NCBI GenBank assembly: GCA_017478685.1
Contig: JAFVDC010000091.1
Span: forward strand, 1 to 48,544
Reading direction: 5' to 3'
From: Bacteroidales bacterium
GTDB taxonomy: Bacteria > Bacteroidota > Bacteroidia > Bacteroidales > UBA932
Length of the DNA stretch: 48,544 nt
Shown here: positions 1-9,081 of the stretch, piece after piece
Position numbering within the stretch: the stretch's first letter is position 1
Layout: every line of letters begins with the position of its first letter
Notes under the pieces: model-generated
What the model saw: the letters and a program-made list of their open reading frames with translations, nothing else
What the model was told of the DNA's origin: nothing
Databases searched by the model: none
Translations under genes and position numbers: made by a program

Positions 1-137
1 AGGTAGGTGATGTCCAGCGCTGTGCGGGTGTCGTCGTCGGTCTGCCCCAGGTAAAGAGGGTCCCGGATAATGGACTCGTAGGTGCGCCAGAAGTTTTCTG
101 TCTGGCCCTTCGCGCTGAAGATGTAGGCCTTTGTCAT
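1..137 (-). CDS. Unrecognised protein, N-terminal fragment
   Basis: An open frame starts with ATG at 137 and runs leftwards off the window, giving 45 complete residues beginning MTKAYIFSAKGQTENFW. It has no signal peptide or membrane segment. I do not recognise the family. The start is the first ATG after an imperfect hairpin (168-206) and no clear Shine-Dalgarno is visible. The reading is plausible because the frame is open to the edge and its composition looks like coding sequence, but 45 residues are too few for a function. Confidence 0.45.
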   Translation of the reverse strand, partial: MTKAYIFSAKGQTENFWRTYESIIRDPLYLGQTDDDTRTALDITY

Positions 138-167
138 CTGGTGTAATGTGGTGTGGTGTTTTTGCCC

Positions 168-206
168 CGTTCCGGGCACCGTTTTGGCGTTTTGGTGTCC
201 GGAACG
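168..206 (-). other. Imperfect inverted repeat in the leader of the edge gene
   Basis: Arms CGTTCCGGGCACC (168-180) and GGTGTCCGGAACG (194-206) pair at 12 of 13 positions around a 13-nt loop. It lies 30 nt upstream of the ATG at 137. It could be a leader hairpin or an operator; no T-run follows, so it is not a standard terminator. Confidence 0.4.
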
Positions 207-239
207 AATAACTGTGGGTGGTGATTGCGGACGCGCCAT

Positions 240-282
240 GTCATTTCGAGCGAAGCCCGAAGGGTGAAGTCGAGAAATCTCA
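240..282 (+). repeat. Interspersed GTCATTTCGAG repeat, copy 1
   Basis: A 43-bp copy of a repeat that begins GTCATTTCGAGCGAAGCCC and ends GTCGAGAAATCTCA. Related copies in this window are at 1414-1480, 37710-37745 (inverted), 37752-37788 and 39298-39339 (inverted, inside pbpC). Such repeats are widespread in Bacteroidota genomes and behave like small palindromic or miniature mobile elements. No transposase is attached. Confidence 0.75.
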
Positions 283-328
283 TGTTGCCGCGTGGAGGTA
301 ACCGTCTCGTTATCAATGTATTACACAA

Positions 329-358
329 AATAGGGTGCTTAAAAATTAGCACCCTATT
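329..358 (-). terminator. Perfect 11-bp hairpin, possible terminator
   Basis: AATAGGGTGCT (329-339) pairs perfectly with AGCACCCTATT (348-358) around an 8-nt AT loop. On the minus strand a short T-rich stretch (TTTTGTG) follows, which makes it a weak terminator candidate. No gene ends just upstream on either strand, so it may instead be a repeat end or regulatory hairpin. Confidence 0.4.
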
Positions 359-515
359 ATGCGTAATCGCCTGATACTGTGTCAATTGTCTCCACGCTCC
401 GCATAAAAAATTGTTGTTTCACAGGAATCCTTAAAAACATTTTAGAAAAAATATACGTTTCCATTGATTGTTTCAGGATTATTTGCATATTATTGCAGAC
501 ATAATTTTTTGAGTT

Positions 516-1406
516 ATGTCCAGATATGCAAACATCCTGAATGACGATGCCTTCAAGGTCATCATCTTCACCCCCGGAAATGAGAAGCTCATGGCCCGGA
601 TGCTGGAAGTCCTCCTTCCAGGAAAAGTAATCAGTAAACTGGAATTCCGCCCAACGGAACAACATGGTTTGGCGGTTTCCGACAAAATTACTAATTTTGA
701 TGCCGTATGCACTTCAGAAAGTGGTGAGCAGTTTATTGTTGAGATGCAGGGCCTCCAGCAGGACAGTTACGCCGATCGTATGCTGTGTTATGCGTCTTTT
801 CCACTCCGGATGCAGTTGGAGCAAAAACTGAAGGACCTTCAGGAGGGCAAAGTGAAGCCGATGGATTACAGTCTGCTTCCAGTGTACCTGGTGAGTTTTG
901 TTAACTTTACCATTGAGCATCAAGACGAGTCCCTCCTGCAGGACGGTTTAGTAAGCAGTTACAGGATTTGTTCCCCAACGACAGGGGAGATCATGACGGA
1001 AGCGTTGTACTTTGCTTACCTGGAACTGGGGCGGTTGAACGTTCCTTTTGGAAAGGCAGAGATGTGCCGGACTATAACAGAGCAGCTGGCTTATTCCATG
1101 AAGTACATGAGCAAGCTCACCGAGTGCCCCAGGGAGTTCAGCGACAGCTTGTTTCCCATGCTTTTTGAGGCAAGTGCATACGCCAACATGGACACGAAAA
1201 CACAAATGCAAGTAACCCGTATTATGAGAACAGAAATAGACCGCATCGCCGAAAACGAATATGCCCGAAAGCAGGGCATCCAGCAAGGTGAAATCCAAGC
1301 TCGCGGTAAGGACATAAAGAAGTTGCTGGCATATGGAATGTCTCCGGAGGATATTTCCAAGGCTCTGGAGGTTCCCTTGGAGGAGGTTTTGTCCGTCAAG
1401 GCATAG
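516..1406 (+). CDS. Rpn family recombination-promoting nuclease / putative transposase (PD-(D/E)XK)
   Basis: A 296-residue protein of the Rpn/PDDEXK_12 family, often labelled transposase. Characterised members are DNA endonucleases that stimulate RecA-independent recombination. The N-terminal sequence (NDDAFKVIIF, then LLPGKVIS) is typical of the family. The nuclease core is visible as D62 in the NFDAVCTSESG stretch followed by E76-M-Q78 in FIVEMQG, matching the D...ExQ signature. The last 55 residues are charged and helical, with a helix-turn-helix-like GMSPEDISKALEVPLEEV tail. The gene looks intact at normal family length. It is flanked by short repeats but not by terminal inverted repeats, so it is a solitary nuclease gene rather than a complete transposon. 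Confidence 0.9.
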   Translation: MSRYANILNDDAFKVIIFTPGNEKLMARMLEVLLPGKVISKLEFRPTEQHGLAVSDKITNFDAVCTSESGEQFIVEMQGLQQDSYADRMLCYASFPLRMQLEQKLKDLQEGKVKPMDYSLLPVYLVSFVNFTIEHQDESLLQDGLVSSYRICSPTTGEIMTEALYFAYLELGRLNVPFGKAEMCRTITEQLAYSMKYMSKLTECPREFSDSLFPMLFEASAYANMDTKTQMQVTRIMRTEIDRIAENEYARKQGIQQGEIQARGKDIKKLLAYGMSPEDISKALEVPLEEVLSVKA

Positions 1407-1413
1407 TCCATTT

Positions 1414-1480
1414 GTCATTTCGAGCGACGTTTCCCTGTCATTTCGAACGAAGCCCGAAGGGCGGAGTCGAGAAATCTCAC
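1414..1480 (+). repeat. Interspersed GTCATTTCGAG repeat, copy 2 (duplicated left end)
   Basis: The left end occurs twice, GTCATTTCGAGCGA at 1414 and GTCATTTCGAACGA at 1437, and the right end GTCGAGAAATCTCAC finishes at 1480. It begins 7 bp after the Rpn stop codon. The doubled left end looks like one copy nested in, or recombined with, another. Confidence 0.75.
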
Positions 1481-1500
1481 TGTCCACTGTCAAAGCCATA

Positions 1501-1633
1501 GCCGCCAATCCAGTTTTGCGCCCTCTGTGGCCGATTTTGTGGATTGGCGGCAGGCAAAATGCCGTTTTAGGCCGAATTGCTTGCCGCCAGTACGTATAAC
1601 CTGCGTTATACGCGTTCTGGGTGGATTGGCGGC
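1501..1633. repeat. Inverted and direct GCCGCCAATCCA repeats
   Basis: GCCGCCAATCCA (1501-1512) has its exact reverse complement TGGATTGGCGGC at 1540-1551 and again at 1622-1633. The first pair could form a 12-bp stem with a 27-nt loop. The repeats fill the spacer between the convergent Rpn gene and the pilus operon and have no visible coding role. Confidence 0.6.
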
Positions 1634-1653
1634 GGGAAATGCTCTCCAGGGCC

Positions 1654-1692
1654 GAAAAAACTCCGCCGCACCCTTGGAGTGGAGCGCGGCGG
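1654..1692 (-). terminator. Rho-independent terminator of the first pilus operon
   Basis: On the minus strand a GC-rich stem CCGCCGC / GCGGCGG (outer arms 1686-1692 and 1663-1669) is followed by AGTTTTTTC. It begins 9 bp beyond the stop codon of the last operon gene (1702), which is the expected position for an operon-end terminator. Confidence 0.85.
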
Positions 1693-1701
1693 AAAGAATT
1701 G

Positions 1702-4503
1702 TTATTGTGTTACGGTGACGGCACAGGAGGTGCCGTTAAACATATCCAGAGCTGTGGCTGAAGACGTAAAGTTATAAGTACCCCTATAAGTCTGATACTG
1801 ATACCTCATATAGATAGTCTGAGTAGCATCCACAGGAGCCGTGAAGGTGAAGGCTCCGTTACAGTATGCGCGGTTACCATAACCTCCGGTGAATGAACCT
1901 ACCTGCGTAGAGAAGCCGCTATCGGAATAACATCTCACAGTATTGTCATAGTAGTATCCGGCATAATTCCCCGTAAACTGAACCTTCTGTGCAGCAATCG
2001 TAACGTTGTTGCGAGTAGACTGCGTACCTACGGCGGTAACAAAGGAGCCGTGCTTGAGCTGGACGCCCACGGCCTCGGTGCGGTTGTCTGCGGTCTTGAG
2101 ATTCAGCGTCTTGGTGCCGGTGGAGCTGGTGCGGTAGTAGTACTTGCCGCCACTGGTAATGATATTGGAATCATTATTTGGTTCCAAATTGGTGAGGCCA
2201 AGTTCAATGTCTATGTAACCCACAGCCGGCATCTGGAAGTCACTCGGGATAGTGAAGCGGAAGGTGGTAGGCCACCCGCGGCCAGAGTATACCGTGCCGA
2301 ATGAAAGTCCGGTGAACTCATGGGTTGCGTTCACAAGTTCATGATCTTCGTAATAATTAGCCCTGAGTTCCACCGCGTAGTTTTCCGTCACTCCTGTGGA
2401 TAGGAAGTGCAGCGTTTGCGTTCCGATGCCGTTTTCAGGCACTGTATATACATAATGGTTTCCGCTTACCCTCTGGAGCTCGTCAGGGTACTGATCCAAA
2501 TCAGGAACAAGTCCGGTGAGATACACGTGAACGTCTTCCGGAATCAGTTTATCAGAGGGCTCATGTTCGGCATCCATCACAAAGAAGAAGTTCACAGGAT
2601 CATCCTCATTTACAGCTGCAGAAGTACTGAACCGCGTGAAGGAGAAATACCTCTTTTCAAAGGTGGTGAAAGAAGTGCTCCCAAGCGCAAAGTACGGGTT
2701 GTACACGTAAATGTAACTGTCACTCTCCGGAATAATGCTCTTGAATTCGCATGTGAATACGGAATTGTTTTCCATGTATCCCGCGATGTAGTCATTATAG
2801 GAAACAGTCTTGATAAACTGGTAGGAGCGTCCGCTTTGTCCGCTAACGATGGTATTACCGGGCTCTACGGGAAGGTCTCCGGCGTTGGGCGTAAGGGACT
2901 TTGCCGCCACCTCAACCTTGAACTGCAGCGGGAAAATAGACTGTGGAAGGTCCTTAGGGATGGATACGGTAACGGTTTGTGGCGTTCCTTCGGCCTGCTC
3001 GATTTCCGGAATGCAGGTTACGGTCATCTGCTGCTGGGGAAGCAGGCGTATGGTGATGTCACGGTAAAGGCGTGATGTCCCTGACGTGCCGATAACACGT
3101 ATTACCTGAGACTTCATCTTGGTGGGATCCACATCCGTAGTGGTGTATGAGAGCGTCCCGGTGGATGCGTCATAGCTGATATCGGATACATCGGCAATTA
3201 CGGCGCCGTTGGCCTCAGGGGCTCTGAGCTCATATGTAACCAAGGTGTTGTCTACGGTGCCGTTGATAACGTCGGAGGTGAAGGTTATACCAAGGGTATA
3301 TGTTCCGCCAATAGCCAGTGTCTTTTCCGTATACTCCACGGAAATTGCCGACTGACCATCGGAGATGTTCACCTGTGAAGCAGTGCTGATGTCGGCGGAG
3401 ATATCGGCCGAACCTGCCCCGTTGATGGCGCCTGCAACCGTACTTTTACCCTTACGGTGAACTTTCTTGATGTGAATCTCGTAGCGGAAGTTTCGCAGGA
3501 TGGGGAGGTATGCACCGCCATCCATGAGGTCTATCTTGTAGTAACCGGTATTGGCTTCGTGGGTGTCAGGGTCTGTGTAAGTGCCTTTTACAATCAGAAT
3601 TGTGGCGTCGGCGGTAGGGATGGGGCGCTCGTACATGTAAACGGCTCCAGAGGCGGCTACAACTCCGTTGGTGAGGTTTGTAAAGTCGGTTTCAGAGGGA
3701 TAACTCTTGTCAATGGTGGTGGCACTGGGCATGTTGCCAGGATAAACGGCCGACAAATCTGCGAGTGTGGGATAGTCCTCGTAGTTCATTATGAAATTGC
3801 CGTTTGAAGGGTTGTAAGGGGCAATTGACCCTCTGTCGGGGACATTAATGACGGCAAAGGACTGTGCCTCGAAGTTGGAGTCTGCTTCTGTTTTAACAGT
3901 GATTTTGGCAAAGTTTCGGATGAGCGGAATCAGCGCCATCTTGTGGGTGGTGCCGTCGGTGTCAAGGTCAAAATCCGGGTCAATGACAAGCTGAGGAGGG
4001 GTTGCATAGTATCCTTCGGCCTCGGTGTCGGCATAGATGCCGTTATCCAGGAGGATACGCTGCCAGTAAGCGTCTTCTCCGCCCATGCTGGAGAGTTTGG
4101 ACATTACGTTGGATTCGTAATCAAATTCCAGGGACGAAGGACCGTTTGCTATAAGGTGTACGCGTATGCGGGACGATGTGATTGAAAGGGGAACTTTGTA
4201 GCCTTTTTTGTTGGCCACGCCTTCTACCGACACATATTCGTCTACGGGCGTTGCGAGTTTGTATTCTTTAAGGTAACCGGAACTGCCGAATACAGCCACG
4301 TGGAGGGATTCGATATCAGGGTTCTCTCCCATGGCCTTTGTGGCAGGTTCCGGCGTTTCTACGCCGAAGTATACCATGACTTCCCGGCCTTCGTAGTCCA
4401 CGGCGGGTTTTTCTTCGCTCACTTGAAGCTCAGCCTCCTTTGTACAGGACAAAGGAAGAAGTACTGCAATAAGCGTCAGAATATGTAGGAATTGTCTTCT
4501 CAT
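1702..4503 (-). CDS. Large pilus-associated lipoprotein (DUF4906-like), last gene of operon 1
   Basis: A 933-residue secreted lipoprotein. The signal peptide ends in a lipobox at C20 (LLPLSC) and a (T)K motif is at K56 (PEPATKAMGE), the expected maturation site of type V pilus subunits. The N-terminal third resembles fimbrillin-like subunits (a 'LHVAVFGSSGYLKEYK' strand and 'LRNFRYEIHIKKV' near residue 340). The rest is a series of beta-rich, Ig-like segments with many Thr/Ser/Tyr. The architecture matches the 759-residue protein at 32441-34720, which is also last in its operon, so the two are probably paralogous terminal or stalk subunits. The start is the ATG 12 nt after the preceding stop. 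The family name is from sequence style only; the tip role is inference. Confidence 0.75.
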   Translation of the reverse strand: MRRQFLHILTLIAVLLPLSCTKEAELQVSEEKPAVDYEGREVMVYFGVETPEPATKAMGENPDIESLHVAVFGSSGYLKEYKLATPVDEYVSVEGVANKKGYKVPLSITSSRIRVHLIANGPSSLEFDYESNVMSKLSSMGGEDAYWQRILLDNGIYADTEAEGYYATPPQLVIDPDFDLDTDGTTHKMALIPLIRNFAKITVKTEADSNFEAQSFAVINVPDRGSIAPYNPSNGNFIMNYEDYPTLADLSAVYPGNMPSATTIDKSYPSETDFTNLTNGVVAASGAVYMYERPIPTADATILIVKGTYTDPDTHEANTGYYKIDLMDGGAYLPILRNFRYEIHIKKVHRKGKSTVAGAINGAGSADISADISTASQVNISDGQSAISVEYTEKTLAIGGTYTLGITFTSDVINGTVDNTLVTYELRAPEANGAVIADVSDISYDASTGTLSYTTTDVDPTKMKSQVIRVIGTSGTSRLYRDITIRLLPQQQMTVTCIPEIEQAEGTPQTVTVSIPKDLPQSIFPLQFKVEVAAKSLTPNAGDLPVEPGNTIVSGQSGRSYQFIKTVSYNDYIAGYMENNSVFTCEFKSIIPESDSYIYVYNPYFALGSTSFTTFEKRYFSFTRFSTSAAVNEDDPVNFFFVMDAEHEPSDKLIPEDVHVYLTGLVPDLDQYPDELQRVSGNHYVYTVPENGIGTQTLHFLSTGVTENYAVELRANYYEDHELVNATHEFTGLSFGTVYSGRGWPTTFRFTIPSDFQMPAVGYIDIELGLTNLEPNNDSNIITSGGKYYYRTSSTGTKTLNLKTADNRTEAVGVQLKHGSFVTAVGTQSTRNNVTIAAQKVQFTGNYAGYYYDNTVRCYSDSGFSTQVGSFTGGYGNRAYCNGAFTFTAPVDATQTIYMRYQYQTYRGTYNFTSSATALDMFNGTSCAVTVTQ

Positions 4504-4515
4504 GGCATTTTCTGG

Positions 4516-6678
4516 TTATTGTGTGGTTTGGTATCCGCCCCAGGAGGTTTTGTACTCTTCTTTTGGGTCATTACCCCAGTACCAGGTGTCGTAAATGCAT
4601 CTGACCCAGTTTGTTTCGCGATATGTTATAGCCTCAGCATATGGGCGGTAATCTACGATGCCACTGTTCAGAGGATAAACTACACCAGAGGAGCACCAGT
4701 AGCCACCAGCGGCCAAGTTGGCATCCGGTGTAAACAATGTGGGAATTTTTTCTTTCTCGGAAAGCTGAATGAGGAACATGATTTCTGCCTTGGTGGGAAC
4801 ACGCCAGCGCCCGGCAGGATAACCGTTTTCCTGATATGCGGCGCAGCGGGTTCTGGCAACATCATAACTTGTCTCTTTTGTCTTTCCGCATGAAGAAGCA
4901 ACAAGAAAATCAGGGGCAATCAAATCTTCATTAATTGAGGCAGTCTCCATGTAGTTAGTTAATCCGCTCAGGGTTGTTACGTGGTTCTCACCCCATAGCC
5001 TTGGATCGCCAATAGTATAGTCCATGCCTGCAACGGATGTAACACTGACTCGGTACATATGTGAGTTAGTGTTAGCACCACCATCATTAATCTCATTTCT
5101 TGATGGCAATGTGGATAAGGATGTGCCATTGCTGTCATACCCGGTAACTTCGTCTCTCTGTGTGTTCCCGGTCCCATTAAGGAAAGTATACTTATTGGAC
5201 TGGATTTCATTGATATACATAGCCGGATACTGTGTCACCACAATATCTTTTGTAGTGTAGCTGTGATCGTCTTTATGGCGGATTTCAAAAGTGAAAACGT
5301 AAGGTGAAGAGTCAAACGTTGATGTGGAGATGTCATTATTCAGCGCATGACGAATTGAGAATATACGGCTCTCGTCATCATAGGTAATCCAGTTGTTGAG
5401 TGCTGTGGCTGTGTAATTAATATCCCTCTGGTTCTTGAAATCGTAGTACGTCACCGACTTCAGATTAATCTCGGCGTCGTGAGAGGACGTGATAAGGACG
5501 TCAAGGTCTTCAACATTATACATGTTGTATACGTTGGAAGGGGAGCTGATGTAGCGGGCGTCCTTGATTTCGGCGTGGGCTTCTACTATGGTCTGGGTGT
5601 TCCAAGGGAGGACGTAGTATTCGCCCTCTACCTCCAGCGTGGCTTCAAAGTCGTCGCCACCAAGGATTGCAACATCCAATTTGATGTGATACCAGGTATT
5701 GGAGTCCATCTTGAGCCCGGGGCATGGAACCTTGTAGTAGAACTGTTTCTGGCCGGCCTGCTCTCCATCGGAGTTAAGATATCCCCACGGCACCACCAAT
5801 TTGATGAAAGGCTCGTGTTCGTCGCCGCTATGCCATTCGTGAGGATAGGAATAGAAGGGATCGCATGTGTACCAGCCGTCACTGTCGGCGTCGGTAAGAG
5901 AACGCTGGCTGTAACGGTAATATGAACCAGAATCCATGTCTCCACGTGTGCCGCCCACATTTCCGTCGGCATATCCGTTCACAAGATATGCGCCCATCTG
6001 TTCCAGAAGCGGAACCCACGTTGTCGTTGTAGTTCCTACAATCTCACCGTCGGAGTAAATGGTGTTTGTGATATCCACATGGTCAACCACATGGCACTCA
6101 AAAGTAACTTTAGATGCAGCCCTGTTCAATCGCACGGTACCTTCGGCGGCCTTTGTCTTGTTTTTGTTGATAACGGTAACCTGCGAGTGACCGGACATCA
6201 CGAAGTTTGTCTGGACATCAGCCGAATTGAAGTGGTTGCTTATGGCCAGGTTGTGAAGCGTAGTGGTGTCGGAGGCAGCATCGAAATCCGTTGTGGCTCC
6301 GGGATAGTTTGCAATGGCGTAAACGTCGCACTTGGCACCTGCCGCAGCACCGTTGAAAAGTTGGGAAAGCTGGCTGGTGTTTACAAGGACATTGAAAGAA
6401 GTTCGGCCATCCATGGTTACGCGCCCCTTGAGATATGCGTCTTCGCCGGTTTGGCCTTCCGGATACAGGAAGTAGTCTATTGTTGTGAGGGTGTTCTCAT
6501 TGAACTCATCTTCTCCAGGCATGGTGGCAACCTTTGTCTCCTGGCTGTTGCATAGGAAAGTAAGGGAAATACCGCCATCCTCAAGTTCAGGAGAACCTGT
6601 ATAGGGCGTCTCCCTCTGGCAGGACAGTGCCGCAGAGAGTGCTGTAAGCAGAATTAATATGCCGACTATCTTTCTCAT
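4516..6678 (-). CDS. Pilus lipoprotein with C-terminal WRVPTKAE module (tip-adhesin candidate)
   Basis: A 720-residue lipoprotein with lipobox C20 (SAALSC) and maturation-type motif ETKV at K49. The N-terminal part (to about residue 370) is fimbrillin/DUF4906-like. The last 120 residues contain GRWRVPTKAEI, GGYWCSSG and WVRCIYD, a pattern shared with Fib_succ_major/DUF1566-type modules that have a C-type-lectin-like fold. The protein at 29973-32438 in the second pilus operon has the same C-terminal signature (GWRLPTKAEI, RYYWALDG, TRCVRD). The conserved cysteines in WCSS and RCIYD could form a disulphide. A ligand-binding tip role is inferred from this module and from its position late in the operon. 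It lies 5 nt after the preceding gene. Confidence 0.78.
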   Translation of the reverse strand: MRKIVGILILLTALSAALSCQRETPYTGSPELEDGGISLTFLCNSQETKVATMPGEDEFNENTLTTIDYFLYPEGQTGEDAYLKGRVTMDGRTSFNVLVNTSQLSQLFNGAAAGAKCDVYAIANYPGATTDFDAASDTTTLHNLAISNHFNSADVQTNFVMSGHSQVTVINKNKTKAAEGTVRLNRAASKVTFECHVVDHVDITNTIYSDGEIVGTTTTTWVPLLEQMGAYLVNGYADGNVGGTRGDMDSGSYYRYSQRSLTDADSDGWYTCDPFYSYPHEWHSGDEHEPFIKLVVPWGYLNSDGEQAGQKQFYYKVPCPGLKMDSNTWYHIKLDVAILGGDDFEATLEVEGEYYVLPWNTQTIVEAHAEIKDARYISSPSNVYNMYNVEDLDVLITSSHDAEINLKSVTYYDFKNQRDINYTATALNNWITYDDESRIFSIRHALNNDISTSTFDSSPYVFTFEIRHKDDHSYTTKDIVVTQYPAMYINEIQSNKYTFLNGTGNTQRDEVTGYDSNGTSLSTLPSRNEINDGGANTNSHMYRVSVTSVAGMDYTIGDPRLWGENHVTTLSGLTNYMETASINEDLIAPDFLVASSCGKTKETSYDVARTRCAAYQENGYPAGRWRVPTKAEIMFLIQLSEKEKIPTLFTPDANLAAGGYWCSSGVVYPLNSGIVDYRPYAEAITYRETNWVRCIYDTWYWGNDPKEEYKTSWGGYQTTQ

Positions 6679-6683
6679 ACGCT

Positions 6684-8141
6684 CTAAATCTTAGGAAGTA
6701 CAACGGTCCAGTTGTCGCGGTTGATTTCCGAGTTGGCATCGTGGACGGTGCCGTCGGTGAACTGCACATAGAAATTGAATTTCAGTTTCTTGTCCGTGCT
6801 GCGGTCAAGGCTTGGATCCAGGTTGGGTGTAACGTAGAATTCGTATTCCGGATGTTCGTGGTCTACAGTACCCTGATGGGGGCTGATGGAGAAATATTCC
6901 ACGTCTCCCACAGGCTCTATGAACCATGTGGCACCTGAGGGGTTTACGATACGGAATGTCCCTTTTACCGGGGTTCCGCCGATGATTGTGCAGGTCTTGT
7001 TGGGCTTGTCATAGCCTTCGTTCTCCTTGAAGTCCAGCTCTGTTACCTCGGAAATTGACTGCTTGTCATAGGACCATTCATTGAGGTCGTAGATCCAAGG
7101 ATTGACCGCGAATTTTAGTTCTATGTGTTTCTGGGTAAACAGAAGGGTGAATGCATAGCGGACACCTGACTCAAGACCGTTGTCAATGTCTTCGGGAAAG
7201 CCGAGGGTCGCAGTGTGTTGGACGTGCTCTTCGTCGGCCAGATACTCATAACTCACCGTAATTGTGGCGGCCGAAAGCTCGGCGGAAGTCTGGGGCCATA
7301 TGAGGCGGTATTCGGCCAGAGAGGAAGAGCCTTTTACGCGTGCCAGGAGGTCGTAGGTGTCTCCGTTTGACAGGGTTTTCGTGGCATCTGGAAGTGCGTA
7401 GTAGAGGGCGTTGTCAAGGAAATCGCGGCTTGCCTCAAGAGTAGTTGTCTCTGAAGCCGTCACAAAGTTAACAACTGCGCTCTTCTTGTTCTTGAGCCCG
7501 GTAATGGTAACGTTTTTTACAAGAATCTGGTCCTGGGATTCGTTATAAAGTCTCAGGCTTATAGCACTGAAAAGATGCTGCATGGCAAGGGGAACGGGGT
7601 CCGTAGACGTCCGCGGCATCAAATAGTAGCCGGTGTTTGCATACAGGAGGTCAAACTGGTCGGAGTCTGCGGTCATCTCCTTAGCAGGGATGGAGAGGGT
7701 CCTGTCCGTGACTGAGAAACAGTTGGAGAGGGTTGTACCGAAGTAAGAATCGGCCGTAAGGTTTAATGCCGAATCATAACTGAGCCAGCCGAAGAACTGG
7801 TGGCCGCCGTCGGTGGTCCAGGGATAGACGTTGCCTGAGTTGTAGCCCCAGATGACGGAGCCGTTATATACGATATCGTCGTTGATATAGAGGCCACCGG
7901 TCACAAGGTTCCCTTCGGCCCAGGAGGCGCTGCCGGTAAAGCCGGAGAGGACATCCAGCACATGGATGCGGTTCCCGTTAGTTTTAAGGGTGGCATTTGA
8001 GAGAAGGGCCTTGGACGTTACGCCTTCTTCGGCAAAGAAAACTATGCCGTCCTCCAAGGACTTGCTTCCCCCGGGCTGTTTCCCGCAGGAGGAGAGTACC
8101 GTCCCAAGAAGAAGGAAGTATGTGATTTTGCGTAATTTCAT
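6684..8141 (-). CDS. Fimbrillin family lipoprotein (Mfa_like)
   Basis: A 485-residue fimbrillin-family subunit starting MKLRKITYF. The start at 8141 is chosen over an in-frame upstream ATG at 8222 because it follows a good Shine-Dalgarno (GGAGGAAAG) and gives a proper lipoprotein signal (LSSC, C19). The upstream codons only overlap the preceding gene. A VTSKALLS motif places the maturation lysine at K44. The central region shows the fimbrillin pattern of a YPWTTDGGHQFFGWLSY strand and a late AMQHLFSAISLRLYN strand. It is longer than the neighbouring fimbrillins through an extra C-terminal beta domain with YEFYVTPN, so it may be a distal subunit. The next gene starts 5 nt after its stop. Confidence 0.85.
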   Translation of the reverse strand: MKLRKITYFLLLGTVLSSCGKQPGGSKSLEDGIVFFAEEGVTSKALLSNATLKTNGNRIHVLDVLSGFTGSASWAEGNLVTGGLYINDDIVYNGSVIWGYNSGNVYPWTTDGGHQFFGWLSYDSALNLTADSYFGTTLSNCFSVTDRTLSIPAKEMTADSDQFDLLYANTGYYLMPRTSTDPVPLAMQHLFSAISLRLYNESQDQILVKNVTITGLKNKKSAVVNFVTASETTTLEASRDFLDNALYYALPDATKTLSNGDTYDLLARVKGSSSLAEYRLIWPQTSAELSAATITVSYEYLADEEHVQHTATLGFPEDIDNGLESGVRYAFTLLFTQKHIELKFAVNPWIYDLNEWSYDKQSISEVTELDFKENEGYDKPNKTCTIIGGTPVKGTFRIVNPSGATWFIEPVGDVEYFSISPHQGTVDHEHPEYEFYVTPNLDPSLDRSTDKKLKFNFYVQFTDGTVHDANSEINRDNWTVVLPKI

Positions 8142-8142
8142 A

Positions 8143-9081
8143 TCAGCTTTCCTCCACAATGATGTTGTAGCCCTGGTCGCTCCATCCAACCGTGGAGGCC
8201 GAAATGGTGATGACGTTGTCAAGGCCGATGTTCAGGGTATAGATGTACTTCTTTCCGGGTACCCATTCCGTGATAGTGCCGCCAAGGGCAACTTTTACCG
8301 GAGAGTTGTTGAGAGTCCTCCCTCCGCCGAAATCAACGCTGTAACCAACGTTGATGGCCGCGTTGGGACCCAGTGTCTGGGGTACGAAAAGATAGGAGCA
8401 TACGTCAGTTGTTACCGGCGTGGTACCGTCGTATGTGAGAACTGTGCTTATGCCGTGAAGGTCATAATTGAATTCAGTATTTTGATTCTCCCAGGCGCTT
8501 CCGGTAAAATCACCAACGGAACAAATTCCGCTCATGGAAAGGGAAGTCATTGAGAGAGAGGTGTTTTCATAGTAAGATGCTGCTTTTACCCTGAATACCA
8601 CCTGCGTAAGTGCATGAGAGAACTGAAGTGGTACGGATTCCGGGTGGGATGCGCAGTCTGCAACGGTGTAACTGCCATAGCAGAGGTCCGTTGTCATTTG
8701 GGCGGCGTTTTGGACAGTATAGCCCGTGGCGGTAACGCCGTCAGAGGTGATTGTGACGCCGCTTGCCGAAGAAGGGCTGTAGGCGTTGAAGGTGAGGGAA
8801 CCTGCAAGGGGCCAGTATTCGGCCGTGGCGGTTTCCCAAAGGGTAAGTGTAGAGTTGTAGGAGGCGCTGAGATTTTCAAAATAGGCCGATGTCCCCTCAT
8901 GGTAAGCGCTTACGGTGAAGGCTTCCGTGGTGGGATATGTGGCCCCCTGGATTATGGCCTTGGTTGCTTTTTCGGCAACGGGCGCAAAACAGATGGACCG
9001 GTCCTCGGGGCGGTCTATGCTATTTTTTGTGCATCCTGCAGCCATTGCCGCAATGAGCAGTATGAAGGCTATTTTTCTCAT
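8143..9081 (-). CDS. Fimbrillin family lipoprotein (Mfa_like)
   Basis: A 312-residue pilus subunit. It has signal peptide and lipobox C17 (AAGC), maturation motif EKATKAII at K41, the family strand YWPLAGSLTFNAYSP, and LQFSHALTQVVFRVKA, which is the hallmark central helix/strand of PF13149-type fimbrillins. It ends with TVGWSDQGYNIIVEES, an aromatic-anchored final strand like those of its neighbours. The ATG overlaps the stop of the preceding gene (ATGA) and the stop lies 1 nt before the next ATG, so three consecutive subunits are translationally coupled. Maturation and donor-strand polymerisation are known for the family; its place in the fibre is not visible. Confidence 0.9.
   Translation of the reverse strand: MRKIAFILLIAAMAAGCTKNSIDRPEDRSICFAPVAEKATKAIIQGATYPTTEAFTVSAYHEGTSAYFENLSASYNSTLTLWETATAEYWPLAGSLTFNAYSPSSASGVTITSDGVTATGYTVQNAAQMTTDLCYGSYTVADCASHPESVPLQFSHALTQVVFRVKAASYYENTSLSMTSLSMSGICSVGDFTGSAWENQNTEFNYDLHGISTVLTYDGTTPVTTDVCSYLFVPQTLGPNAAINVGYSVDFGGGRTLNNSPVKVALGGTITEWVPGKKYIYTLNIGLDNVITISASTVGWSDQGYNIIVEES

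Larger units (their letters stand above)
138..515. other. Intergenic region (378 bp) between divergent genes
   Basis: This stretch holds no convincing gene. It contains the leader hairpin at 168-206, repeat copy 1 at 240-282 and a perfect hairpin at 329-358. The right part (about 400-515) is AT-rich and should carry the promoter of the Rpn-family gene, but no clean TAnnTTTG box with a TTTG element about 20 nt upstream is visible. Confidence 0.6.

Noticed and set aside
516..1406. Complete insertion sequence around the Rpn gene
   Set aside because: No terminal inverted repeats or target-site duplication is visible; Rpn genes are usually solitary despite the transposase label.
2407..3075. 222-codon plus-strand frame opposite the 933-residue lipoprotein
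   Set aside because: Fully antisense to a lipoprotein with signal peptide and operon context; no family features.
8142..8222. N-terminal extension of the 485-residue fimbrillin
   Set aside because: The added residues are not signal-like and overlap the preceding gene; the internal ATG has a good Shine-Dalgarno and lipoprotein signal.
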